Assembly: GCF_001667185.1 (NCBI RefSeq)
Contig: NZ_LZIC01000133.1
Coordinates: forward strand, 1-64,000
DNA length: 64,000 bases
Reading direction: 5' to 3'
Source of the DNA: Mycobacterium sp. 852002-50816_SCH5313054-b
GTDB taxonomy: Bacteria; Actinomycetota; Actinomycetes; Mycobacteriales; Mycobacteriaceae
Shown one piece after another: positions 54,333 through 63,407 of this stretch; within the stretch, counting starts at the first letter, position 1, and each line of letters starts with the position of its first letter. The notes under the pieces were generated by a model. It did not search any database, was not told the DNA's origin, and saw only the letters and a program-made list of their open reading frames with translations. The translations under genes and the position numbers were made by a program.

Positions 54333-56081
54333 TCAGTCCCTATCGTTCTGTGCCGTTTCGAGCAGTTCGCGGGCGTGCGCGCGCCCGCTGTCCGAGTCGC
54401 CCAGCCCGGCCAGCATCCGGGCCAGCTCGGCGACGCGGTCGTCGTCGGTGACTCGCCGCACCACGCTGGTGCCCTTGGGTCCGGCGCTGTGCACCACCAG
54501 GTGCACGTCGGCGTATGCGGCGACCTGCGGCAGGTGCGTGACGACGATGACCTGGTGGGTCCGGGCCAGCCGCGCCAGCCGCCGCCCGATCTGCACGGCC
54601 GCCCGGCCCCCGACGCCGGCGTCGACCTCGTCGAACACCATCGTGGTGCCGGCCGCCGACGCCGCCAGCACCGCCTCGAGCGCCAGCATCACCCGGGACA
54701 ACTCCCCACCGGAGGCGCTTTTCGCCAGCGGCAGCACCGTCATGCCGCGGTGGGCGGCGAAGCCGAACTCGACCTCATCGATACCGTCGCCACCGGCGCG
54801 CACCAGCTCGCCCGACGGTAGCGCCAGCGTGGCCGGATCGTCCTGGCCCGCGGCGTCGAGGCTCACGTCGATCGTGAATTCGGCGTCGGCCATCGCCAGC
54901 CCGGACAGTTCCGCGGTCACCTCTTTGGCCAGCCGCTTGGCGGCCTTGCGCCGCAGCTTGCTGAGATCGGTTGCCCCATCGGACAGTTCGCGGGCCAGTT
55001 CGTCGACCCGGCGTTCCAGCGCCGCCAGGCCTTCTTCGGAGATATCGAGTTGCGCCAGCCGATCGCGTGACTCCCGCGCCCACTGCAGCACGCCGTCGAT
55101 GTCGGCGGCGTACTTGCGGGTCAGCGTGCGCAGTTCCGCCTGCCGGGCCAGCTTGGACTCCAGGGCGCTGGCGTCCACCGGCAGTCCGTCCAGGAACCCA
55201 CCGAGCTCGTGCGCCGCGTCGGCGACGACGGTGAGCGCCTCGCCGATCTGGCCGGCCAACGCGCGCAGCGTCGCGTCGTCGGTGGATTCGAGTGCGGCCC
55301 TTGCCTTTCCGAGGCTATCGGTGGCGCTCTGGCCCAGACCGTCGGCGTCGTCGGCCGACAATGCGGCGCGCGCGATGGCGGCGGCCTCGCGCAGCGTGTC
55401 CAGTTCGGAGAGGCGCAGGATGTCGGCGACCAGCGCGTCGTCTTCCCCGGGTTGCGGATCGACGGTGTCGATCTCGTTCAAAGCGAACTTGAGCCGGTCG
55501 GCCTCCAGGGCGAGTTCGCGGGCCCGGTCGCGGCGGTCGATCAGGTCGCGCCGCGCCGTCAGCCAGGCGTCGCGCAGCTTGCGGTAGCGCTCCAGCGCCG
55601 GACCGGCGCCGGCGAAGCGGTCCAGCGCGCCGCGCTGCTCCTCGGGACGCATCAGCCGCAGCTGGTCGTTCTGGCCGTGCAGGGTCAACAGCTCGGTGGT
55701 GAAGTCGCCCAGCGACTTTGCGGGCACGCTGCGGCCGCCGAGATACGCCCGCGACGGCCCGTCGCGGCTGACCGAGCGCAGCGCGATCACGCTGCCGTCC
55801 TCGTCGCGCTCCCCACCCAGGTCTTCCAGCATCGCATCCAGTTGCGTCGCCGTCTCATCGGCGAGATCGCTTGTGGCGAAACGGCCCTCGACGACGGCGC
55901 GGTCGGCCCCGGACCGGACGCGAGTGGGATCGGCGCGGGCACCGCCGAGCAGGTGCAGCCCGGTCACCACCATCGTCTTGCCGGTGCCGGTCTCGCCGGT
56001 CAGCACCGTCAGGCCGCGGCCGAATTCCCCGACCGCGGCGCTGATGGCCCCCAGCGACTCGATGCGGATTTCAGTGAGCAC
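54333..56081 (-). CDS. recN: DNA repair protein RecN
   Basis: A 582-aa SMC-like ATPase of double-strand break repair. Walker A is GETGTGKTMVVTGL (residue 30 region); a long coiled coil fills the middle; the ABC signature is SASGGELSRVMLALEAVLAA and Walker B is TTMVFDEVDAGVGG. It corresponds to Rv1696 and lies 13 bp after nadK. No SOS box was recognised upstream. Confidence 0.96.
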   Translation of the reverse strand: MLTEIRIESLGAISAAVGEFGRGLTVLTGETGTGKTMVVTGLHLLGGARADPTRVRSGADRAVVEGRFATSDLADETATQLDAMLEDLGGERDEDGSVIALRSVSRDGPSRAYLGGRSVPAKSLGDFTTELLTLHGQNDQLRLMRPEEQRGALDRFAGAGPALERYRKLRDAWLTARRDLIDRRDRARELALEADRLKFALNEIDTVDPQPGEDDALVADILRLSELDTLREAAAIARAALSADDADGLGQSATDSLGKARAALESTDDATLRALAGQIGEALTVVADAAHELGGFLDGLPVDASALESKLARQAELRTLTRKYAADIDGVLQWARESRDRLAQLDISEEGLAALERRVDELARELSDGATDLSKLRRKAAKRLAKEVTAELSGLAMADAEFTIDVSLDAAGQDDPATLALPSGELVRAGGDGIDEVEFGFAAHRGMTVLPLAKSASGGELSRVMLALEAVLAASAAGTTMVFDEVDAGVGGRAAVQIGRRLARLARTHQVIVVTHLPQVAAYADVHLVVHSAGPKGTSVVRRVTDDDRVAELARMLAGLGDSDSGRAHARELLETAQNDRD

Positions 56082-56094
56082 CGTGCCAGCGCCG

Positions 56095-57015
56095 TTACTT
56101 TCCGCGCCAACCGGTCACCGGCAGGCGGAATTTGCGCACCAAGCGGTCGGTGAACGGCGCGCTGTCCAGCCGCGCCCATTTGACCGGTGTGTCGCAGCGG
56201 GTCACCTCGATCCGGCAGCCGGGGGGGATCACCATCTCGCGGCGTCCGTCGCAGAACACCAGGGCGTCGTGCCCGCCCGCCTCGGTCTCGATCGCGATGG
56301 TGGCTTCGGGGCTGGTGACCATGGGCCGGCCGAACAGCGCGTGAGCGTTGTTGGGTACCACCAGAATTGCCTCCAAGTCGGGCCACAGCACCGGGCCCCC
56401 GGCGGAGAACGCGTAGGCGGTGGACCCGGTCGGCGTCGACACCAACACGCCGTCACAGCCGAAGGCGGACACCGGGCGCCCGTCGACCTCGACGACCACC
56501 CCGAGCACACCCAGCCGCGGGCCCTTTTCCAGGCTGACTTCGTTGAGCGCCCACCCGTGTTCGACGTGATCCTTGTGCAGCACAGCCACGTCCAGCGTCA
56601 GGCGGTTCTCCACCCGGTAGTCGCGGGCCACCACGTGCTCCAGCACCCGGTCGATGGCCTCGGCCTCGGCCTCGGCCAGGAAGCCGATCCGGCCCAGGTT
56701 CACCCCGAGCACCGGGATCCCGGCATTGCGGGCCAGTTCGGCGGCCCGCAGGAAGGTGCCGTCGCCGCCCAGCACCAACACCAGTTCGCAGCCCTCGGCG
56801 GCCGAAGGGTCCGCGTCGACCACCTCGATCTCGGTCCCCATGGCCCGCATGTCGTCGGGGGCCAGGTGCAGCGATCCGCGGTCGACCGCCTCGGCGGATA
56901 GCAGACGGAGTCCAATTCCGTTGTCGCCCAGCACTTTTTGCACGCGGCGCGCGGTCTCGGTCGCTTCGTCGCGGCCGGTGTGGACCACCAGCAGCACGGT
57001 ACGATGGTCGGTCAT
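56095..57015 (-). CDS. nadK: NAD kinase
   Basis: A 306-aa enzyme making NADP from NAD with ATP or polyphosphate (Rv1695, ppnK). GGDGTFLRAAELAR, GVNLGRIGFLAEAE and VSTPTGSTAYAFSAGGP are the family motifs. The ATG at 57015 overlaps the tlyA stop (ATGA), fixing the start; the longer frame is inside tlyA. Confidence 0.96.
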   Translation of the reverse strand: MTDHRTVLLVVHTGRDEATETARRVQKVLGDNGIGLRLLSAEAVDRGSLHLAPDDMRAMGTEIEVVDADPSAAEGCELVLVLGGDGTFLRAAELARNAGIPVLGVNLGRIGFLAEAEAEAIDRVLEHVVARDYRVENRLTLDVAVLHKDHVEHGWALNEVSLEKGPRLGVLGVVVEVDGRPVSAFGCDGVLVSTPTGSTAYAFSAGGPVLWPDLEAILVVPNNAHALFGRPMVTSPEATIAIETEAGGHDALVFCDGRREMVIPPGCRIEVTRCDTPVKWARLDSAPFTDRLVRKFRLPVTGWRGK

Positions 57016-57821
57016 TCCGGGCCCTCCGCCACGGCACACGTCACCTTGTCCACCAGCCCATCAGCAGATAGCCCCCGATCGGTCTCGGCGCGCAACCACA
57101 GGAAGTATTCGACGTTGCCCGACGGGCCCGGCAGCGGGCTCGCGGTGACGTCGACGGCCTGCCAGCCCAGTTCCCCGGCGCGGCGCGCGACGGCCAGCAC
57201 CGCGTCGGCGCGCAAGCCGGGGTCGCGAACGACCCCGCCGGCGCCGACCTGGCCCCTGCCCACCTCAAACTGCGGCTTCACCATGGGAACGATATCCGCG
57301 CTCGGCGAGGCGCATCCACTCAGCGCGGCCAACACGCTGGCCAACGAGATGAAAGAGAGGTCGGCCACCACCAGGTCGACCGGCCCGCCGATCGCCTCCG
57401 GGGTCAGGTCACGGGCGTTGGTCCGCTCGACGACGGTCACCCGGGTGTCGCAGCGCAGCGACCAGGCCAGCTGGCCGTAGCCGACGTCGGCGGCCACCAC
57501 CTCGGCGGCGCCGCGGTCCAGCAGCACCTCGGTGAACCCGCCCGTCGACGCGCCGGCGTCCAGGCAGCGGCGGCCCGCGACCGCAACGCCGAAGGCGTCC
57601 AGCGCGCCGATGAGCTTGTGCGCGCCGCGCGACACCCAGGCGCGTTCGCCGTCGTCGGCGACGGTCAGCGCGGCGGTGACGTCGACGGCGGTGGCCGGCT
57701 TGCGCGCCGGCAGGCCGTCGATGCTCACCTTGCCGGCGTCGATCAGTTCCGCGGCCTGCTGACGGGACCTCGCGAGCCCGCGGCGGACGAGCTCGGCGTC
57801 GACGCGGGCACGCCGTGCCAC
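57012..57821 (-). CDS. tlyA: rRNA 2'-O-methyltransferase / hemolysin TlyA
   Basis: A 269-aa enzyme methylating ribose of 16S and 23S rRNA; in M. tuberculosis its loss gives capreomycin resistance. It has an N-terminal S4 domain (ELVRRGLARSRQQAAELIDA) and FtsJ-like SAM site CLDAGASTGGFTEVLLDRGA with VAADVGYGQ. GTG 57821 is the start. It corresponds to Rv1694. Confidence 0.95.
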   Translation of the reverse strand: MARRARVDAELVRRGLARSRQQAAELIDAGKVSIDGLPARKPATAVDVTAALTVADDGERAWVSRGAHKLIGALDAFGVAVAGRRCLDAGASTGGFTEVLLDRGAAEVVAADVGYGQLAWSLRCDTRVTVVERTNARDLTPEAIGGPVDLVVADLSFISLASVLAALSGCASPSADIVPMVKPQFEVGRGQVGAGGVVRDPGLRADAVLAVARRAGELGWQAVDVTASPLPGPSGNVEYFLWLRAETDRGLSADGLVDKVTCAVAEGPE

Positions 57822-57829
57822 CGTCGCAC

Positions 57830-58015
57830 TCAGCCCTTCTCCGCCGACTCCAGGGCGGCCAGCAGCACGTCGTGCGCCTCGGAGAGGCGGCGGGCTATCT
57901 CTTCGAGCTCGGCGAGAGACGGCTCGCGGTCGGGGTTTTCCGGATCGCCGACCTCGGACAACTGGGCGACCAGGGCGTCAATTTCAGCGCGAAGCTGATC
58001 GGGATCGATAGTCAT
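57830..58015 (-). CDS. Small conserved protein (Rv1693 orthologue)
   Basis: A 61-aa acidic, helical protein (IDPDQLRAEIDALVAQLSEV, EEIARRLSEAHDVLLAALES) likely forming a coiled coil. It sits between the G3P phosphatase and tlyA exactly as Rv1693 does. Function unknown. Confidence 0.85.
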   Translation of the reverse strand: MTIDPDQLRAEIDALVAQLSEVGDPENPDREPSLAELEEIARRLSEAHDVLLAALESAEKG

Positions 58016-58027
58016 CGCGTACCTACG

Positions 58028-59035
58028 TTAGTCGCCGTTCACCAAAGACCAGCGCTGCAGCGCGTCGCGGGCCCGGTCGTCGGCGGCCTCGATGCGCAAC
58101 GGCTCCGGATCCTCGGCACCCCACACCGCGCTGGCGACCGCGCGGACGACCGACAGGCCGTCCCCCTCGTCGGCGCCGTTGGCGCTGACCGTCACCGCCT
58201 TGTCGGCGACGTCGACGTGCCAGCCAGGCTGGGGCCGCACCGCGAGCAATTCGCCGTCGGAGTGCAGCGAGCGCAGATCGTGGCCGATGTAGGTGGGCCG
58301 GCGGGCGGGGTCGGCGAAGACGGCGTCGCGCGCGGTGTTGACGCCGGTGAGCACCATCAGGCTGGGCAGCCGCGCGGCGTTGGCGCCCTCGATGTCGGTG
58401 TCCAGCCGGTCGCCGACCACCAGCGGCGCGCGAAACTCGCCCCGGGCCACCGCGTCCTGCAGCAGGCGCGGCGCCGGCTTGCCGGCGACCCGGGGTTCGG
58501 CGCCGGTGGCCGCCCGCAGCGCGGCCACGAACGATCCGTTCCCGGGCAGCAGGCCGCGCTCGGTGGGCAGGGTGGGGTCGACGTTGGCCGCCACCCACAG
58601 CGCGCCGGCGCCGATGGCCAGGGCCGCCTCGGCGAGGTCCGGCCAGCCGATGGTCGTGGACAGGCCCTGCACGACGGCGACCGGGTCGTCGTCGTAGCGG
58701 CGCACCGGGCGCAGCCCCACCGCGGCGATCTCGTTGGCCAGCGCGTCGGTGCCCACAACCAGCACCCGGGAGCCCGGCGCCAGTTCGTCGGCGAGCAGCC
58801 TGGCCGCGCTTTGCGCGCTGGTGACGACGTCCGAGCCGGCGGCGGTGAAGCCGAGCTCGCGCAGGTGCAGCGCCACCTCGTCGGCGCTGCGGGAGGCGTT
58901 GTTGGTGACGTAGAGCTTGCGGCTGTCCACGTCGTCCAGCGACTGCACCGCGCCATGGGTCGGCTCAGCGCCGCGAAAGACGGTCCCATCGAGGTCGACC
59001 AGCAGGCAATCGTATTGTTGGGCAAGGCTTTTCAT
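58028..59035 (-). CDS. HAD-IIA phosphatase (glycerol-3-phosphate phosphatase, Rv1692 orthologue)
   Basis: A 335-aa phosphatase. Motif I is LLVDLDGTVFRG (nucleophile Asp), motif II LYVTNNASRS, motif III Lys in VAGKPAPRLLQ and motif IV VVGDRLDTDIEGA. Rv1692 dephosphorylates glycerol-3-phosphate in polar head recycling of glycerophospholipids. A C-terminal GNAT-like extension (about residue 260 on) is present, as in the M. tuberculosis protein. Confidence 0.93.
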   Translation of the reverse strand: MKSLAQQYDCLLVDLDGTVFRGAEPTHGAVQSLDDVDSRKLYVTNNASRSADEVALHLRELGFTAAGSDVVTSAQSAARLLADELAPGSRVLVVGTDALANEIAAVGLRPVRRYDDDPVAVVQGLSTTIGWPDLAEAALAIGAGALWVAANVDPTLPTERGLLPGNGSFVAALRAATGAEPRVAGKPAPRLLQDAVARGEFRAPLVVGDRLDTDIEGANAARLPSLMVLTGVNTARDAVFADPARRPTYIGHDLRSLHSDGELLAVRPQPGWHVDVADKAVTVSANGADEGDGLSVVRAVASAVWGAEDPEPLRIEAADDRARDALQRWSLVNGD

Positions 59036-59036
59036 C

Positions 59037-59834
59037 TCAACCCAGCTCGCTGACCCGCTCTTCGGCGTCGGTGACGCCTTCGACGTCGGCGGCCGCCGAG
59101 CGCAGGAACCATTGCAGCGCTTCGTCGTTGCGGCCGAGCGCCAGCAGCGTGTCGGCGTAGGCGTAGAACAATCGCGCCGCCGTCGAACCGTTGCGGCTCG
59201 GGTCCAGCTGCGGGGTCGACAACAGGGTCAGGGCCTGCTCCAGCTGCCCGAGGTCCGCGCGGGCGCCGGCGGCGACGATGCGCAACTCGTCGGCGTCGTC
59301 GCCGGACAGCTGGGCCGCCTCCTCGCCGCGCGCCAGTTCGATCGCCCGCTCCGGACGGCCAAGTCCGCGTTCGCAATCGGCGATCAGCGCGAGCAACGGC
59401 GACTTGCTGCCCATCCGGCGGGCGGCGCGCAGCTCGGCCAGCGCCTGGGCCCAGTCGCCGCAATGGTAGGCGGCGATCCCGACGGCCTCCCGGACCGCGG
59501 CGATCCTGCTGGAGCGGGCCCGCGCCGCGCGGGCGTGGCTCAGCGCTGCTTCGGGGTCCTCGTCGATCAGCTCGCCGGCGGCGACCAGGTGGCGCGCCAC
59601 CGCGTCGGCCGTGGCGCGGTCCAGGGTGCTCAGTTCGCGCCGGACCTCGGGCGCCAGCTGCCGGGCCTCCACGCCGGGTGGAATCGGGGGCCCGCCGTGC
59701 GGCGCCCGATCGTCTTCACCGTCTTGGCCGCCGCTGCGGGGCTGCACCGGGCGGGCACGGCCCGGGCCCGACCAGGAGCCCGATGCCGAGCGGGGTCGCC
59801 GCTTCCCGTCGCGCCCCTGCCTGTCGTCAACCAC
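59037..59834 (-). CDS. Tetratricopeptide-repeat protein (Rv1691 orthologue)
   Basis: A helical-repeat protein of about 265 aa. The N-terminal 55 residues are basic and disordered (DDRQGRDGKRRPRSASGSWS), followed by TPR-like hairpins (AVGIAAYHCGDWAQALAELR, LLALIADCERGLGRPERAIE, LFYAYADTLLALGRNDEALQ). GTG 59834 is a plausible start; the ORF opens earlier. It ends 1 bp before the phosphatase start. Likely a protein-interaction scaffold. Confidence 0.85.
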   Translation of the reverse strand: MVDDRQGRDGKRRPRSASGSWSGPGRARPVQPRSGGQDGEDDRAPHGGPPIPPGVEARQLAPEVRRELSTLDRATADAVARHLVAAGELIDEDPEAALSHARAARARSSRIAAVREAVGIAAYHCGDWAQALAELRAARRMGSKSPLLALIADCERGLGRPERAIELARGEEAAQLSGDDADELRIVAAGARADLGQLEQALTLLSTPQLDPSRNGSTAARLFYAYADTLLALGRNDEALQWFLRSAAADVEGVTDAEERVSELG

Positions 59835-59882
59835 TCTGCAAAGGATACGGACGCCCTTGCGGCGCGGCCGTCGAGTGTGCGG

Positions 59883-59956
59883 TGACGGCGTTGAGTGTGC
59901 GTCCAGGGCGGGAAAACCGGCGAAAACCCACCCTGAGTGCACACTCAACGCCGTCA
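59883..59956. repeat. Perfect 18-bp inverted repeat (copy B of an intergenic palindrome)
   Basis: TGACGGCGTTGAGTGTGC (59883-59900) and its exact reverse complement (59939-59956) flank a 38-bp loop. The loop itself pairs partly (CAGGGCGGG with CCCACCCTG), giving a long hairpin. Related sequence is at 42289-42388. Confidence 0.8.
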
Positions 59957-59982
59957 GCTCACACCCGGTGGAGCGAGGCCGC

Positions 59983-60342
59983 CTAGGCCGGGCCCCGGTC
60001 GGTCAGCAGCGGCGCCAGCACCGCCGGGCAATAGGTCGCGATCGCGACGACGGTGAACACGCCGGCCGCATCGCGGGACATGCCATAGCCGTCGGCCACC
60101 GCGGCGATCACCGAGTCGAACGAGCCGCCCGGCTGCACGAGCATGGGGCAGACCGACTGGCCCAGCGCCATCGCGGCGTCCGGCTGCGACACCGGGACGC
60201 CCGCGTTCGTGAGGGCCCTCAGGAACGCGTTGCCCCGCAGGTCGGCGTGGACGGGTGCCGCCAGCACCGCGGTCAAACCGGCCACGCCCGCGCCCACCCC
60301 GACGACCCGCAATACCCGCCTCGCGCTAGTCACCGTGACCAC
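59983..60342 (-). CDS. DUF732 secreted protein (LprJ position)
   Basis: A 119-aa exported protein with a signal region (VVGVGAGVAGLTAVLAAPVHA) and the DUF732 body: NAFLRALTNAGVPVSQPDAA, Cys in SVCPML and in ATYCPAVL. It lies between the TPR gene and tyrS as lprJ (Rv1690) does in M. tuberculosis, but I see no lipobox Cys, so it is probably secreted and not a lipoprotein. Function unknown. Confidence 0.8.
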   Translation of the reverse strand: MVTVTSARRVLRVVGVGAGVAGLTAVLAAPVHADLRGNAFLRALTNAGVPVSQPDAAMALGQSVCPMLVQPGGSFDSVIAAVADGYGMSRDAAGVFTVVAIATYCPAVLAPLLTDRGPA

Positions 60343-60390
60343 AGTGGTCGTCGACGGTCACGTCCGCAGCACGGCGCGATAAAGATTGAG

Positions 60391-61668
60391 TCAGCCGGCG
60401 ATTCGTTCGATCCCGGCGATGTTGCGTTTGCCGCGCCGCAGCACCAACCACCGGCCGTGCAGGAAGTCCGACGGCTGCGGCGCCCAGTCCTCGCTGTCGA
60501 TGCGCACGTTGTTGACCGAGACGCCGCCCTCCCCGATGGTGCGCCGCGCGGCCCCCTTGCTGGCGGACAGGCCGCTGGCCACCAGGAGGTCGACGATCCC
60601 GTCGGGACTCCCGGGCTTGAGCTCGGCGACCGACGCCTCGCGCAGCGCGGCGGCCAGCGTCGCCTCGTCCAGCCGGTCGAGTTCGCCCTGCCCGAACAGC
60701 GCGCGGCTGGCGTGCTCGACGGCCTCGGTGGCCGCCTCGCCGTGCACCAGCACGGTCAGCTCGCGGGCCAGCCGGCGCTGGGCGGCGCGCTGCTGCGGGC
60801 GCTCCCGGGTGGCCTGTTCCAGTTCGGCCAGCTCGTCGGCCGATAGGAAGGTGAACCACCGCAGGTACCGGATCACGTCGGCGTCGGCGGTGTTGACGAA
60901 GTATTGGTACCAGGCGTACGGGCTGGTCATCTGCGGGTCCAGCCACAGGCTGCCGCCGCCGGTGGACTTGCCGAACTTGGTGCCGTCGGCGGCGGTCACC
61001 AGCGGGACCGTCAGCGCATGCACGGCCGCGCCGAGCTTCTGGCGGACCAGCCGCACCCCGGCGATGATGTTGCCCCACTGGTCGGAGCCGCCGATCTGCA
61101 GCGTGCAGCCGTGGCGCTGGTGCAGCTCGACGTAGTCGTTGGCCTGCAGCAGCATGTAACTGAACTCCGTGTAGGAGATTCCCTCGCCCTCCAGGCGCCG
61201 CCGCACGGTGTCGCGGTCCAGCATCACGTTGACCGAAAAGTGCTTGCCGATGTCGCGCAGGAACTCGACGGCCGACAACGGCGCGGTCCAGTCCAGGTTG
61301 TTGACGACGACGGCGCCGGTCGGGGATTCGTCGAAGTCGACGAAGCGCTCCAGCTGGCCGCGGATCCGCTCGGTCCACGCGGCGACCGTGTCGGCCTCGT
61401 TGAGGGTGCGCTCGCCGACGTCGCGCGGGTCGCCGATCATGCCGGTGGCCCCGCCGGCCAGCACGATCGGGCGGTGCCCGGCGCGCTGGAACCGACGCAA
61501 CGCCAGCAGCGGCACCAGGTGGCCGGCGTGCAGGCTCGGCGCGGTGGGGTCGAAGCCGGCGTACACCGTCATCGGCCCGCGCCGCGCTTCGGCGGCGAGC
61601 GCATCGAGGTCGGTGGACTGCGCGATCAACCCGCGCCAGCCCAGCTCGTCGAGGATCCCGGAAGACAT
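60391..61668 (-). CDS. tyrS: Tyrosyl-tRNA synthetase
   Basis: A 425-aa class I aminoacyl-tRNA synthetase. YAGFDPTAPSLHAGHLVPLL contains the HIGH-type motif (HAGH) and GTKFGKSTGGGSLWL the KMSKS-type loop (KFGKS). A C-terminal S4 domain (DLLVASGLSASKGAARRTIG) binds tRNA. It corresponds to Rv1689. A T-box was looked for in the 129-bp leader and not seen. Confidence 0.97.
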   Translation of the reverse strand: MSSGILDELGWRGLIAQSTDLDALAAEARRGPMTVYAGFDPTAPSLHAGHLVPLLALRRFQRAGHRPIVLAGGATGMIGDPRDVGERTLNEADTVAAWTERIRGQLERFVDFDESPTGAVVVNNLDWTAPLSAVEFLRDIGKHFSVNVMLDRDTVRRRLEGEGISYTEFSYMLLQANDYVELHQRHGCTLQIGGSDQWGNIIAGVRLVRQKLGAAVHALTVPLVTAADGTKFGKSTGGGSLWLDPQMTSPYAWYQYFVNTADADVIRYLRWFTFLSADELAELEQATRERPQQRAAQRRLARELTVLVHGEAATEAVEHASRALFGQGELDRLDEATLAAALREASVAELKPGSPDGIVDLLVASGLSASKGAARRTIGEGGVSVNNVRIDSEDWAPQPSDFLHGRWLVLRRGKRNIAGIERIAG

Positions 61669-61797
61669 CGCGCACGACTTTAGTCGCTCGCACGGCCACG
61701 ATTCGCCCGCGCGCCGCTCTGTAAGGCAAGCTAACTAGGTGGCGCATCGTCGCGCCATCGACTTCCCCCCGTACGCGCACCAACAACGCGGAGCGTC

Positions 61798-62676
61798 ATG
61801 GACAACCGATACTGGCCGTTGGTCGTCGTCATCATCATGCTGGCCCTCGGGCTGACGCTCACCATCGATGACTTCAAGCGGGCCGCCACGCTGCGCAAAC
61901 CATTGGCCGTTGCGCTCGCCTGCCAGTCACTGTTGCTCCCGACCCTGTGCCTGCTGATCGCCGAGGCCTTCCACCTCGAACCGCACCTGGCGGTCGGGCT
62001 CATGCTGATGTCGGCGACCCCCGGCGGGACGATGTCGAACCTGCTCAGCCATCTGTTCAACGGGGACCTGGCGCTCAACCTCACCCTGACCGCCATCAAC
62101 GCCGTGCTGTCGATCGTCGCCCTGCCCGCGATTCTGGCGGTATCGATGACCTGGTTCCTGGGCGAAGGCCGGTTCCTCCCGCTGCAGCTGGACAAGTTCG
62201 GCGCGGTGATCGCCCTGATCCTGGTTCCCATCGCGATCGGGGTCGCCATCCGCCACCGCTTCCCCGAGCTGGCCCGGCGACTGCAAAAACCGGTCCGGAT
62301 CGCCGCGGTCGCGCTGCTGGTGCTCGCCATCGTCGCGGCCATCGCCGGGGGACGAACGACGCTGTGGCACAACATCGGCGCGCTGAGCGGAGCCGTCGTG
62401 GCGTTCTGCGCGGTAAGCCTGACCGTCGGTTACCTGGCGCCCCGCCTGATGCGGCTGGCCCCGCGGCAGGCCGTCGCGGTCAGCCTTGAGGTCGGGATGC
62501 ACAACGCCGTCGTGGCGATGGGCATTGCCCTGAGCCCGCAGTTGCTGAACAGCGTCGTAATGGCCACGCCGGCCGCGGTATACAGCGCCGTCGCGCCGCT
62601 GCTGGCCGTGACGTTCATTCTCCTCGCCCGCCGGGTCGACCCGGCCTTTCGCGTCGCCGCCCCCGTCGCCGTCTAG
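61798..62676 (+). CDS. Bile acid:sodium symporter (BASS) family transporter
   Basis: A 292-aa membrane protein with about nine or ten helices. MLMSATPGGTMSNLLSHLFN and LTLTAINAVLSIVALPAILA include the conserved Na-site regions of the family, and VSLEVGMHNAVVAMGIAL the crossover helix. Substrates of bacterial members are organic acids such as pantoate or steroids; not assignable here. It is inserted between tyrS and mpg, which are adjacent genes in M. tuberculosis. Confidence 0.87.
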   Translation: MDNRYWPLVVVIIMLALGLTLTIDDFKRAATLRKPLAVALACQSLLLPTLCLLIAEAFHLEPHLAVGLMLMSATPGGTMSNLLSHLFNGDLALNLTLTAINAVLSIVALPAILAVSMTWFLGEGRFLPLQLDKFGAVIALILVPIAIGVAIRHRFPELARRLQKPVRIAAVALLVLAIVAAIAGGRTTLWHNIGALSGAVVAFCAVSLTVGYLAPRLMRLAPRQAVAVSLEVGMHNAVVAMGIALSPQLLNSVVMATPAAVYSAVAPLLAVTFILLARRVDPAFRVAAPVAV

Positions 62677-62727
62677 CCCGATGGTGGCGACCCGCCGCGC
62701 CCCGCTACGCGGCGCTTGCGATCGCCA

Positions 62728-63339
62728 CTAGTCACTGGTCCCGGGGGCGGGCGCCCGCGGGCTGCGGCGGTACGCGGAGACCTCCGGCCGGCCCCCGAGC
62801 CACAGTCGCCAGGGCCGGTCGGCGGCCTGGCTGACCCCGACGCGAGGGCCGGACACGGCGGTCAGCGGGTCGTGCAGTTCCACGGTCACCGGGCCAGCGG
62901 GGTCGAACAGGTCGATTCCGTTGTCGTCCATCGTGATCCCCAGGGCCGAGCACAGATTGCCGGGGCCGCGCGCCAGCGCCGCGGTGCGGACCAGCTCACC
63001 GCGGCGGGCACGCGCGACGTCGGTGCCGTCCTCGATGGCCGCGGCGCGCAGCAGCACGGCGGCGGCGGTGCCGTCGGGGCCGCAGGAGACGTTGGCGCAG
63101 ACGTGGATCCCGTGACTGCGGTAGGTGTAGAGCCGCCCGGGCGGCCCGAACATCACGGCGTTGCGCCCGGACGGGCCGCGGTACGAGTGGGCCGCGGCGT
63201 CCGGCCAGGGACCGTTGGGCACCCCGCCGTAGGCCTCGACCTCGACGACGACGGCGCGCACCCCCCGTCCGGTCAGGGTTGCGCCGAGCAGCCGATGGGC
63301 GGCCGCGACCGGGTCCACCACCAGCCGGTCCGCAACCAC
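62728..63339 (-). CDS. mpg: 3-methyladenine DNA glycosylase
   Basis: A 203-aa AAG/MPG-type base-excision enzyme, same length as Rv1688. HRLLGATLTGRGVRAVVVEV then EAYGG carries the catalytic Glu, and AHSYRGPSGRNAVMFGPPGR then LYTYRSHG the intercalation and Tyr/Arg residues. It is convergent with the BASS gene. Confidence 0.94.
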   Translation of the reverse strand: MVADRLVVDPVAAAHRLLGATLTGRGVRAVVVEVEAYGGVPNGPWPDAAAHSYRGPSGRNAVMFGPPGRLYTYRSHGIHVCANVSCGPDGTAAAVLLRAAAIEDGTDVARARRGELVRTAALARGPGNLCSALGITMDDNGIDLFDPAGPVTVELHDPLTAVSGPRVGVSQAADRPWRLWLGGRPEVSAYRRSPRAPAPGTSD

Positions 63340-63407
63340 CCAACGAACCTACCGGCACCGCGGACATGGCATTATCTCCGGTTGCCGCGTGGCAAAGGAG
63401 CCCAAAT

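Noticed and set aside
61669..61797. T-box or other riboswitch upstream of tyrS
   Set aside because: The 129-bp space has no T-box consensus or specifier stem that I can see.
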